Source: Rhabdornis inornatus (lineage: Eukaryota; Chordata; Aves; Passeriformes; Rhabdornithidae). From it: a DNA stretch of 64,000 nt. Positions 36,001-46,729 of this stretch are shown here, one piece after another (within the stretch, counting starts at the first letter, position 1; every line of letters begins with the position of its first letter). Under the pieces are notes generated by a model that ran no database searches, had not been told where the DNA came from, and saw only the letters and a program-made list of their open reading frames with translations. The position numbers were made by a program, and so were the translations under genes. The stretch covers positions 1,054,249 through 1,118,248 of the forward strand of contig VWZS01002364.1 of the NCBI GenBank assembly GCA_013397075.1, in the 5' to 3' direction.

Positions 36001-38379
36001 CGTAGGTTCATAATTTTTTGAATAATTTAAGCAGTCTGGGTCTAGGGCCCAAACTGTGTTGACCTTAAATATAATCCTGGTGGAGTGAATGTTGAAATAG
36101 CAAAGAGAAATTTAGTTTTGTGTTGAAGACCAGGGTCAGTGAGAAGTATTTCAGCTGTTACACTGTCCTGATTTAGAAGGCAAATGAAAAGCTTCTGTGC
36201 ATCGCATTGACGTGTTGAGACTGAACGAGTGCAGATGCATCATGATCTGGAGTCTGCTAAACTTGTGCTTGGAGGACTGTGAGTAAATATATAAGGAAGA
36301 GACTGTTCCTGGGGGAAGTCAAACACAGGTTCTGGAAAAGTCCCAGCAAAAAAAAAAAGAAAAAAACAAGAAGCAACATTTACTGGTAGGATGTGGAACA
36401 AAACAGACAATTTACCAGTTTATTTGGAGTGTGGGAGCACCAGAGACATTAGTGGTTTTCACCAGTGTCAGGTCAGGAACTGGGCCCAGGAGCTGCCCTA
36501 AAGGCTCAGGAAAATGTGTTATAAAATTAATAATCTTTGTGGAAGATGCCTTTTATATTGTGTTGAATATCTGAATTTTCTGTTGGGCTGCTCCTTGTGC
36601 AAGGGACATAACAGGGAAGCACTGGACCAAGACCAAGGAAGAAGGACTACAGTAACTGACAGTATCTAAGATGACATGCTCCTGCAGGACTGGAGATCCT
36701 TTCAAGAAAGCTGGGTTCCTGGGGAAAGTAGAATCTCAAATCTGTTACTACTGGTCAGAACCTAAGAAATAAAATTTCCAGTCAACAGGGGCAAAACGGG
36801 TGGAACACACAGTTGATCTGTGCTTCAGGAAGCCATTCCCAGTGTAGGTGGTATTTGGTATTTCTGCATTGTCCAGACATTAACCAGGTACAAAGCATAA
36901 ATCTGTGCTTAGGATAGTTAGTCTACCTCAGCTTAAGGATTTGGTGCGAAAAACCGTAGCAAAACTCTTTATTTTAATTGGGTGGAGTAGGAAGGGGAGG
37001 CAGTGTGTTCCTCATCTGAAATTTAATATTTGAAGTCATTTCTAGTATTTGAAAAATTAATTGAATAATATTTTGGCAGTATTAGTCACCCATTTACACC
37101 AATTATTGACAAGGACTCAGCACAAATAACGTCTTATTTTTCAAGCTGCTCTCTTGCTTGAAATAGAAATTCGATGTAGAGAAAATGTGGAGATTTTTGA
37201 AAGAGATCTAAAAACAATAGGGGGTCCTCCTGAAAAAAAAACCCAAACAAAAAACAAAAGAAAAGCAGAATGGAATTTGTTCAGTTCCTTTAGAAGCACA
37301 GCCTCTGCCTTCAGAGCATTCTCAACATTCTATATTATTTCCAGTTGCTAGCAAAACAAGGGAAAGGCTTTCCCAAGGGAAATCTGCTTAAGCCTGCTGC
37401 AATGTCTGTGAGGAGTATGGGTGCTGGTGGAGAGTGATACAGGGAGGAACTGTGCTGTCAACAACAGGAAGCTGGTGAAAAACGAGCGGTGCCCCTGGGG
37501 AGGTGAATGCAGAGCAGATGTCTCTAATTGTGAGTCACACTGTGACAACTGACAAGAGAAATTCTGCACTCTTGACACTTTAAAGATACCAAAAATACCA
37601 GAGAGCACATTCCATGGCTTCTTGAAGACTTCCATATCGAGGTAGCTGGGGGGAGAGCTCCATCTCCTCCTGTTTCCATCACTAAACAGCCCATAAAATT
37701 TGCTGTTGATAAGCTTCCAAGCAGCCAAGCATTCTAATACTTAGATAAGTCACTAATGTTAATAAAACCACTGAAGAAATAAGAAGGAAAAGGTGCAAAG
37801 GGGATTCATGTGCAGGGCAGCACCAGTTGCTTTAGATACTGATCCTTTCAATTAAGGGCAGTTCTGGATAAGAAAGGGGAAAGTAACATCCTTGTTTATA
37901 AGCCCTGTTAGATTTTGAAATGTTTCTCTATTTTTTTTTTTCCGTCTGGAATGACTGCAAGCATTTTCTTGATGTATTCCAATTATTGTCCGGATACAGG
38001 ATTGCAGATTTATATTGTGCCTCTTTAGTGGAGTTACAAAAAGTCAAGACCAGCAACCATTCATAGCTGGTTGCCAATTTTTTATTTTGGGATGAATGCC
38101 TGGCTTGGGTGGGTCTGCAGATGTCAACAGTGCTACTCCAGAAATGTGTTTTAGTTGCTTTATTTGCTCTCTTGATGCGACTGCTTTACTAATAGTAGTT
38201 TAATACCATGCTTGGGTAGTCTATCCCTTGAGCATGGCCAGGTTGTTTTGTGGGCCCCAAAATAGCCTAAATCAACTCCTTAGCTTGGAACTCTGTGACC
38301 ATTGATATCTGGCTGAGGCATTATTGTTATTTCTCCTTTGGTCGCATGCAAAAATTTTCCCCATGGTATCTGGGGAGGC

Positions 38380-38394
38380 GTGTGTGTGTGTGTG
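38380..38394 (+). repeat. (GT)n microsatellite
   Basis: An uninterrupted GT dinucleotide run of about seven units, preceded by GGGGAGGC. It is the only clear dinucleotide GT microsatellite in the window. Confidence 0.85.
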
Positions 38395-39505
38395 AATTTC
38401 ATAGTGTTGGAAATATTTTTGGGAGTGTCTTGTTCTGGCTGGATTCAGTTATCTGATATTTTGGCAATCTCCACTGTTTTTCAGGTTGTTGATATTTGTG
38501 GAAGCTGCTAACAATGGAAAAGTGCATCTGGTCACTTGGGAAGGCACAACACTGCACAACTGTTCCTCCTACAGCTGCTGGGGCACTGCTCCAGGATGCA
38601 GTTTCAAAGTTGGTGTTGGATAAATGGTCCTGCGGGGAGGTGGTGGGTTTGCTCAGGCAGGTCACACAGGTCAGAATCTCTCAGCTCACTTCAGTGTTTC
38701 TGGGTTGAAGCTATCTTTACCACTTTCTTTTATTATTATTTTGTTCTATGTTATACCAGTTAAGCCTCTGTCTATTTTGCAGTAGCTGTGGTAATTGTGT
38801 CATGTCACATTGCTTCATCTGGAAATCCCACTGATCTTCTCCTCTGCACTGCTGTGTTATGCTCCTGGGGTTACACCACTGGGCCGTCTTTTGGTCCAGT
38901 TCTTGTGTGTCACTAATGCAGTTTGAGATGAGAATAATTTAAATTGAGGGGCATTTTGGAACAAGACTTTCCTTTTTTCCCCTTTATAACTGCTGTGCTG
39001 ACATTTGACCAATTTGCTAGCAGATGTTTTATTAGAGGTCAGCTCCTATTGCCATTTTAAAGATGCTGTTACTCTGTGAAAATCCCAGGATTTACACTGA
39101 TTGGAATTATTCTACTGAAATATTTGTGTTGTCACACTTGAGAATTTGTAAGTTGTGTAACACCCACGTACACTAGGTTACATTTTCTAAGATAACGAAC
39201 CTTTTTCTGTATCCAGCTCACAAATATCTGTGCAGATACACACATGTGAGTCTTCCAAAACATGCAAATCTCTGCCATCCTTCTGTGGTATCACCACTGC
39301 CAGACAAGTCAACTGCAATGCAAAGCCAAGGAGCAGGACTCAGGAAACCCCTCTACTTTAATGTTTGGTGAGAATTTCAAAGTTTGTCTCTTGTGGTGTT
39401 ATTTTTTCCTGCTGATAGTAGAAGAGGAGCAAGCGTTGTGTGATATTTTTTTCTTGAATCCTTGGCAGGGATTTTGAGACCACAACTCTTCTCTGCTTCC
39501 TACAG

Positions 39506-39687
39506 GCTTTCCCTGGGAGAAGTTGCAGGACACAGCGGAATTTCTTTATTCTTTGTATCTGTGTTGGCTAAAGCAGGACAGAAGAGCTTGAAAAGGCTCA
39601 CCCTCCTCAAGGAACGCTATCTGATTTGCAAGCATTCCTAGAGGTTAAGGCTGGTGACTATCAAGAAAGCAAATACTTCACGCAAGG
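39506..39687 (+). other. Strong candidate exon, 182 nt, probably non-coding
   Basis: This is one of the best splice pairs in the window. A pyrimidine-rich tract (ctcttctctgcttcctacag) ends at 39505, and AAGG|GTAAGT starts at 39688 with a full donor hexamer. None of the three frames is open across the interval. One runs 44 codons from the start and another 27 codons (FPWEKLQDTAEFLYS and onward), both closing before the donor. It therefore fits a lncRNA or UTR exon better than an internal coding exon. No poly(A) signal or promoter could be paired with it. Confidence 0.38.
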
Positions 39688-40095
39688 GTAAGTCCTCTAA
39701 TTGTGTTTGTGTTGAATAACTGCCAGATCCCCATGTCAGGATGTCTGCAGTCACGGCTCTGATCTCACCATTCCTTCCTCGGTTGTTGCACAATTGTGTT
39801 GCATGTTTGTGGTATGGGAGAAAGTTGGAGAGCTGGGCTATGAAACCATCTCAGGGAAGGAAGCCATGTTTTATTTTAGTTGCTTTGTTTGGATAAAAGC
39901 CTGTAGGAGATGGAATAACATAAAAAAACCCCATAATGCAGCTCATTCATGGAAAACAAACCTGGTTTTCTCTACAGATATGTGAAATATGAGGTTTGAT
40001 AGCCAGGTTTGAAAAGGAAATGTCAATAAAAATGTGTTTGCTAGTCCTCACGTACATATGTGTGAAGTTATTACTTGTTCTACCTGGAGTCTTAC

Positions 40096-40145
40096 CTGTG
40101 ATTGCAAGGTCTTTTGGGGTCAGGCTTGTAAATCCCGTAAGGGAA
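40096..40145 (-). other. Candidate 50-nt exon, minus strand
   Basis: The minus-strand donor CAG|GTAAGA (opposite 40090-40095) is near consensus. The acceptor aaccactttttcaaaag is moderate. Two frames are open over the 50 nt (one reads FPYGIYKPDPKRPCNH), which is uninformative at this length. Its phase does not join in frame to the neighbouring minus-strand candidates. Confidence 0.2.
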
Positions 40146-40802
40146 CTTTTGAAAAAGTGGTTATGAATCTGCTCCTCTGATGGATCACTTCAAGGTTCTG
40201 TTGTGGCAGGGAAGTGAGACAAAACAGTCACACATAACATGCTACAAGAGAGGAAAGAAACTCAAAGATACTGCAATGAGCTCAGCAGGGGAGAGGGAAG
40301 AGAAGAACACCATAATCCCTTCTAGCCATAGCGGAAGAGTTTTGGAGACTCTCGGAACAAGCAAGGATTGAAAGCCACTCAGGTTACACAAACATTCATT
40401 CCTGAAAGAAGACAGCAGTTGCCTTAGCCACAGAAATGTTGATTAAAAGTAATATCTTGATCGGTCTCAGTACCATAAATCTTTCCTAGATGATAAAGCT
40501 GTACATTACTCCTGTTTGGTTAGAACAAAGCAAATGTCACAGAGGTTTAATTTTAATACAGAAAAATAGTAAGAGGTTGAGTTAATCTATGACCATCATG
40601 TCATCTCACATAATAAAATCTGGTGAGCTGGTAGCAGTGCTCCAGGAGGATGTCAGTTCCACTTCCTAAACCAGGAAGGGGAGAATTATCCAGAGCAATA
40701 AAGAACTTGTACAAATAATACAAGGGAAATCAGAAGTTAATCTGAATACCAACTCACTCAATCTAATCAGTATGAATAGCTCCCTGCCAACTGCTCCGTT
40801 AC

Positions 40803-40968
40803 CTGAAACAGGGGTCAACTGATAAACATCAGCCAGTCCTCTCATTAAAAAAAACCACAGCTAACAACCCCCCTTCATCTCTGAATCTCAAATTCCATCG
40901 TTCCCGATAAGCACTAACCAATTCCTCATCTCTCTTTTGCAGTTCATATCCTGAGCTACACAGATTTG
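40803..40968 (-). other. Candidate 166-nt exon with protein-like open end, minus strand
   Basis: A strong minus-strand acceptor (ctcatatccttatctccaacag) precedes 40968, and CAG|GTAACG follows opposite 40802. A 159-codon open frame (41308 down to 40829) crosses the acceptor and ends inside the interval with TGA. Within the interval its peptide is charged and helix-like (for example GYELQKRDEELVSAYRERW). If coding, this would have to be a 3'-terminal exon. If the donor is used, the transcript is more likely non-coding. No family is recognised. A decayed retroelement is an alternative. Confidence 0.3.
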
Positions 40969-43900
40969 CTGTTGGAGATAAGGATATGAGAAAGTAAAGC
41001 CATATTAATACACATGTTGCAACCTGTGAGCCTCTCCGGGGCTGCCGTGCCTGGCGCTGGAAATAGGGGGTCAGTGAGTCTGCACTGGGATTTGGGATCT
41101 GGCCACACTCCGGTTGTTTGGCCATCTTAGCCCAGATGAACACAGTCAAGGAAAGCAGTATGAGCCACCTGGGTGGGGAAACAGATGACTGGCAAAAGAG
41201 GGAGCAAGAAAGGAAGAATAGGAGTGAGAAGGACCCACTGTGTGTCTGGGAGCTGAAAGGGGGAAGAAGGATAGGGAGTTGTAAAACCAAATTTATGAAA
41301 GATGTCACCCAGCTCCATCACACCATGTAAACTACTTTTGGATTCTCATCCCATGCTCACCACTGTTAGATATTTGTCAAAGCTAAAGGCAAACCAACAT
41401 TTTCTGCCTTTGCCTTTCAGCATGGGTGAGGTTTTGGTGTCCTAAAAAACAGGTAACACCAATCAATGTTGGCATTCAGATGGCAGCCAGTGAAAGGTGG
41501 TTCCTGAATCAGTGTTCTGGGGTTTGAGTCAAACATTCCTCTTCAACCATTTATCCAATGTTTTTCTAAATTTTTTGAAAGGTACGGAACTTGTCTTTTT
41601 TTCTGCTTTTCTTGGTAGCTGAGAGAAATAAGGGTTGAGTCAGCTGCACCACAATGCAGAATTCTTCTTTACGACAGGTTAGAGGCTTCCCAGAGAAAAT
41701 CGCTCTTTTCCGTTCTGCAGACTTTGCTTCTTCATGTGTTTTAGATTTGCAGATAAACTAGTCAAAACTAATCAAAAGCAAAACAGAACACAACCAATAT
41801 AAAATCCCCCAACAGACTTTTTAAAGGTCACTGACTCAACTATATTTAGTTTTAATATTTTTTAAATTTCAGAGTGTGGGAAATAAGCAGGGGTTATTTC
41901 TGCCAGCAAACCAAGGTTTTCTTAGCCTGTTTTTTTGATTTCAGATTTAGCTGAAGTCAAATATTATGACCTGTAATAATCTGAGAACAATATGTCTTGT
42001 TTACACTCAAATTGCTATTCACTGTCACTTTACTTTTTAAGGAAAAAATAAAGCCCGTTTTAGTGAGCTACAGGTAAATTAAATTTAAGTCAGTTCTATG
42101 ATTAAAGTCTTGGAGATAAAGTGCCTGTAGCAGCTTATATATGCTTTTATTTATGGAGAGTCTACCCTCACATCAGAAATAAGTGAAAATTATTTCAGTG
42201 ATATGTTTTCCTTTTGAAAAATTTCACTTTTGTCAAGGTGTGTAATATAAAGAAACTTATAAAATGGATTAATTTACATCATTATTTGTGGAAAATAGAT
42301 GTACTCTGTCACATTATGTTTTTCTCTGAGTTATCACCCATTTGTCTTTCCAAGCACATGCTCTCCCTTCCACTATTTACTTTTAATTTCAAAAGGGGGA
42401 ATTAATGGGAGGAGGGGTTTTGGATTGTTATTTCATTTGAAATGCCTAGACAGTAATGAAATAAAATAACCTATGCATCCTTTAAAAAGCCAGACAATTG
42501 CTATTGAAAGGGAAATAATTCCCTCCCCGCCATCTCCCAACCCTGTTCCACCCCAAAAAAGAAGAGAAAGAAAAAGAGAACAGGTGCAGTTAATGGGCCA
42601 GACTGAAGTATCATGGGAGATTTTCAAAGCCACAGATGAATTTAGCTGCACCACTTCCGAGGTAAATAAATGAGTGTTGTTTACTTGGGTTTTCTGCAGT
42701 TTGAAATTATCCTCTCCAATGTAGGCTTTGGGGGAAAGTCCACTTGAAATAATTGTAGACATTTGGAATTGACATGTCAGCGCCACCTCACATGACAGGG
42801 ACGAATGCCACCCATTCATACACAGATTTTCCACAGACAACCAGAACACCAGAGAAAATTGCCAAACATTGCCAGTGAAAAGCAGGAATAGCCTTGCCTT
42901 ATGAGTCCACTCTTTATTTTGTTACTTTTTCAAAATTGTCTCTGAATGGGGAACAAGGTCTGGGTATTTGTCTCAGGCAGGCAACTTTATGTCTTCTTTT
43001 TCTTTGGTTTTAGCAGAACCTTTCCTCCTAGCTACACTCCCTGTTGCATTTATTTATCTAAAATTGTCCTGGAGAATTATGAGTTTATGAAAATGTAACA
43101 TGTGTCTTGATTCTATGAAATTAATAAATTTTTAATTAAGAAGTCTTTCAATCCCACATACCTGTACTCCAAATATATACATGCACTGAGACACAAATGT
43201 TGAAAAAAACAACTTTCAGGAACTTTGGAATTATACAAAAATTGGATAAAATGGTGCATTTAATACACAATCTGCTTTATTAATGGGTAACTTGCTCATC
43301 TCTGGGCCTACATCACACGTTGTGCTGATCCAAACACACACCAAATTAATTTAAATGGATTTTATCTGTGATCTTATTTTAAAACCTTAGTTCTTTGCAA
43401 GGTCTACCTTTTTGTAAAGTCACTGTGGAAACACAGTGAAAACTGTTTATTGAAGTGCTAATGGCTTATCCTAATTTCTATAAGGGACTTTGTTTCCTTC
43501 ATGCATTCTAACTTTAGTTGACCATTATCTTGTTTTACATTCAGTATTTAAAAATTGTTTTGGCAAAGTGGCTGAATAGTCAAAAATGCAAATTATCTTT
43601 ATTGCACTGTTTTTTTCCTTATTTTTATTTTTCATGGAATGCCTTTCATATTTTCTTCCTTACATTGACCTCCTGCAAGTAAATTCAGAGCAAGAACCAC
43701 ATTATTTCTTTTGTTCTAATGACTCACTTCAGTTAGGAACAAACTCTGTTGTGTTAGTTGTTCTTTCTAAGATATTATCATACACTGCATTCCAACATAA
43801 TGGTAGCTTTTAATTCAAAATCATAGGAAAAATAAAAGATTGAAAATAATCCATAGGTAATGGAGCAAGCTACTGTAGAATCATCCTCAGGTCTGGATTC

Positions 43901-44745
43901 ATCTGTCTGTTTTTCTACAGATTGGGGGAATTTTTTTTTTGTATTTTTTTTAAAGACAGTTTTTAATGCTTGAACAAATCCCTTTTTCTTCCCTTCGGTA
44001 ATGTGGTTAACTGTCTGGAATGTGAGCCACTGGAAATTCTTCCCCACAGAAGAATCTCCATTAAGCTTTCAAACAGTTACTTCATCCCCACAGCTGCATG
44101 GATAGAAGGCTTTCTAGTGCCTAAATACTTACTGTATATGTCATCCTTAAATTTATTTTTTTTTCCCAGCCAGAGCTTTGGGAGCAGGTGCTAGCCTTTT
44201 GCTTCCTTTCTGCTTCCTCTGTGGGGAATGGGCTGGAAAGAGCCAACTAATTAGAAAATTCTACAGGGAAATTAATTCGGCAAACAGCTGAGGAATGGCA
44301 TTTCAGTATAATGCTCACTTTGTCTGTCAGCAGAGCGCTGGTTGGCTTCACAAGTGGCAGCTCTCCCAGATGTTAAACATGTTGTGATGAGACCAGAACA
44401 GCATCATATGTTGCCCGTTTACTGAAAGTCCTGGTGCTCTGGAAGAATAAATACATTAAAACCAACCTCTGGGACGTGCTGTGATGTGTCACAAGGCAGC
44501 AGCATGGGTTTTTTTTTACATGTTCTTGAAGTGTTGCAGTGAACCCAATTGTTCTTAGTGAGCTTAGTTCTGAATGTTGCCTCTGCTTTCATGTAGGGCT
44601 GGGGGCATGGAGAAGGAGGGTGCAAGGAGCCTCACTGAACCACTCTGTGTGAAGGCCTGGGTTGTCAAAGCGTGCTGTACACTTTGGAAAATATGTGCAG
44701 CTCTGTGACATGTCTGAGCAAACCCCTCACTAACCCAGCTGGCTG
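40969..44745. other. Non-coding stretch
   Basis: No supported gene. A purine-rich patch occupies about 41170-41285. A C-rich then A/G-rich patch lies near 42520-42585. A hairpin with GAAA loop lies at 43420-43439. T-rich runs lie near 43928-43951 and 44155-44166. Confidence 0.55.
43420..43439. repeat. Perfect 8-bp hairpin with GAAA loop
   Basis: TCACTGTG and CACAGTGA are perfect reverse complements around GAAA. In RNA this would be a stable stem capped by a GNRA tetraloop. It is too short to be a microRNA precursor, and no known structural RNA is recognised. Confidence 0.6.
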
Positions 44746-44761
44746 CTCACGTGCACGTGAG
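44746..44761. promoter_or_regulatory. Perfect 16-bp palindrome of two abutting CACGTG E-boxes
   Basis: CTCACGTGCACGTGAG is identical to its reverse complement and contains CACGTG at 44748-44753 and again at 44754-44759 with no spacer. CACGTG is bound by USF, MYC/MAX, MITF/TFE and CLOCK/BMAL1 type bHLH dimers. CTCACGTG resembles the M-box/CLEAR family flank. It keeps two CpG dinucleotides in otherwise CpG-poor sequence. There is no nearby promoter signature. Confidence 0.45.
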
Positions 44762-45839
44762 GAGAGTCAGATCTGCATCCACAGGCTTCCCTCTTTGGAG
44801 GCACTGGCGACAAAAATGCAGCACAGGGCCCTTGGAAGGAGCCTCTTCTGAGATGTTCATGGAAACAGCACTTAGTGAAGATGACGACAGACTACTCATG
44901 CCTCTGAGATCTCACCAGTACCTGGTTTGGTCACCTTAGTACTTCTTACTTGGGACTAAACCCCAGCCACTTGCATTACCTTATGTGATGTGCCTGGTTC
45001 TCAGCTCACTTCTTGTGACAGACCTCTGTGACCCTCAAGTCCGATGCTCCTTCAGCCACATTCCTCATCTGTTCCTTCCACAGACTCCGAATTTCCCTCC
45101 AGCTAACCCTCAGGAGCAGAATTCTCATGCACATTGCTCCCAGATTGACGTGGCATCCCTTGCTTCTGAGCTGCCAGGAGATGGCCCTGGGCTCTGTTTT
45201 AGCATTCAGCTATGCACAAGTGGCCCTCACACTCCAGATGTCTGGGAATTTGCCCTGATTTAACATTGGAAGAGTGACTTGTGAGCTCCTATTGAGTAAT
45301 ACAGAGCTGCTTTCTTATCTTTTTGGTCTCAACGTGATATTAAAGCTTGGAGTGCTCTGAACACCTCTTTGTGGTGGTTTGTTTTTCAGGTGTCTTACTC
45401 TGCCTCAGTGGCTCTTGTATTCTTGAGCTCTCTTTTATACTCTCTGTCATAAGTACCTAAATACTTTTCCTTCTTCCATCTCCTAAGAGCTAATTTTTCT
45501 TATCTAAGCATATAAAAATAGCACATCATGGAGATATGTTGTTTTTCTGCAGCTGAAGACTTTCCAAAGCATTTTTCTTTGTCTTAATGTGATTGACTGT
45601 AGCAGGACTTGACTTTTTTTCGACCTCAATATTTTGGCCATGCTCATGTTGATATGTGATCATCTTCCAGCATGAAGCACTAACTAAAGGGCTTTGACTT
45701 CGAAAGAGTCATTTTCACAGATGAAGATCATGCTTGCAGGAGAAAATAGTAGCATTCCATCTTTGTCTTTAATAAAAATCAAGCCAGTTTCTATATTTTC
45801 TAAATTTACTTCAGCTGTTAGCAATTACAGTTTTCCTAA
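44762..45839. other. Non-coding stretch
   Basis: No gene is supported. Overlapping frames near 44751-45263 lack recognisable content. A pyrimidine-rich tttttcag followed by GTGTCT near 45390 is a weak paired splice signal. Confidence 0.55.
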
Positions 45840-45880
45840 TGAGATTTAATTGCTTAAGAAACCATTGAAATTAAATCTCA
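45840..45880. repeat. Inverted repeat, 12-bp perfect arms, homeodomain motifs
   Basis: TGAGATTTAATT (45840-45851) and AATTAAATCTCA (45869-45880) are perfect reverse complements with a 17-nt loop containing CTTAAG. TAAT/ATTA words continue just upstream (caattac, cctaatg) and downstream (ctaattcataatt). It looks like an AT-rich conserved-enhancer core or a chance palindrome. Confidence 0.6.
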
Positions 45881-46139
45881 GCTAAATATTAACATCTTCC
45901 CCTTATCTAATTCATAATTTGAAAACATTCATTGCATGTTTTAACTGCTTTCTATAGATGCATACATTAACAAATTGGAAGGACTAAAAAGCATCTATCT
46001 CCAAAAGAGAGGTGCATGGACTTTTGGATGTGAGCAACTGGAATCTAAAATCTCTTTGCTTTAGAAAGATCCTAATGTCACACATAGAAGATTTATTCTG
46101 CAGTCACATTTTCTGAATTAATTGACTTTTTAATTTTGA

Positions 46140-46400
46140 GGTCCTAAATGCATCATTGCCTGGCAGTTTTCCAAAGTGCATTGTGATATAATGATGCCTG
46201 CATTATGGAAGTTTGTCAAGTGGTTCGTGCTTAACATGGGGAGCTATTTGCACTTAAAACAAGAACCAAATGAAATTATTGAATATTATTACCGCATATT
46301 CTTCCCAGAATTACATTTTTTATTACAGTGTTCTTAATAATTGCAGGAACATTGGCAGCTGAAATTTCTAAAGTGATTGTCAAAAAAGAAATAAAATGGA
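46140..46400. promoter_or_regulatory. Possible AT-rich conserved element
   Basis: Dense homeodomain, SOX and octamer-like words (tgataatga-like, aaattattgaatattatt, ttcttaataattgcagg, tgattgtc) occur in low-CpG, stop-rich sequence. It resembles non-coding enhancers seen around developmental genes. This is an impression from motif density only. Confidence 0.18.
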
Positions 46401-46508
46401 AAATGGGAAATAAAATGTGCTATTTATTGCAGGTCAAGATAGATTGCCTTTATATTCTACCTAGATAAAAGTTCTTAGTGATTTAATTTTCTGTTTATTG
46501 TCACCCAG

Positions 46509-46729
46509 ATGTTCAAAATACTGACCCAGCTGGTGTGGAAATTTCATTTTTTTCCAACTTATGATAATGAATTGAATCATAAAAAAAATCATAAAACATC
46601 TCCATATTGCATCCATGGAGATTCACTAGGACGATTTGCACTAAATGGATTTTTACATGGAATGAATTTCTTTTCCAAAGTTCAACGAGAGTCAAGACTA
46701 CATCCGTACATGTTTAGGAGCCAAAGATT
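46509..46729 (+). other. Candidate exon, 221 nt, fully open, begins with ATG
   Basis: The acceptor ttttctgtttattgtcacccag ends at 46508, and a GTAAGT donor hexamer begins at 46730 (last exon bases ATT, off consensus). A single frame is open for all 221 nt, starting with ATG as the first exon codon and stopping only at the TAA inside the donor. Peptide pieces such as YCIHGDSLGRFALNGFLHG look plausible but match no family I know. Seventy-three open codons bounded precisely by splice signals is the best coding-type candidate by length in the window. The A-run near 46580 and AT-rich codons leave chance possible. Confidence 0.28.

Larger units (their letters stand above)
31506..39505. other. Long non-coding stretch
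   Basis: No gene is supported. Contents: overlapping frames at 32134-32531 without recognisable domains, a 12-bp direct repeat at 33067-33095, A-rich runs near 36348-36366 and 37231-37266, a (GT)7 run at 38380-38394, and an acceptor-like tttttcag near 38485. The segment ends in a very strong acceptor at 39505. Confidence 0.55.

Noticed and set aside
37084..37115. Another fragment of the GTGTAAAT-type ancient repeat (reverse orientation)
   Set aside because: Only one word (tttacacca) matches; too short to claim.
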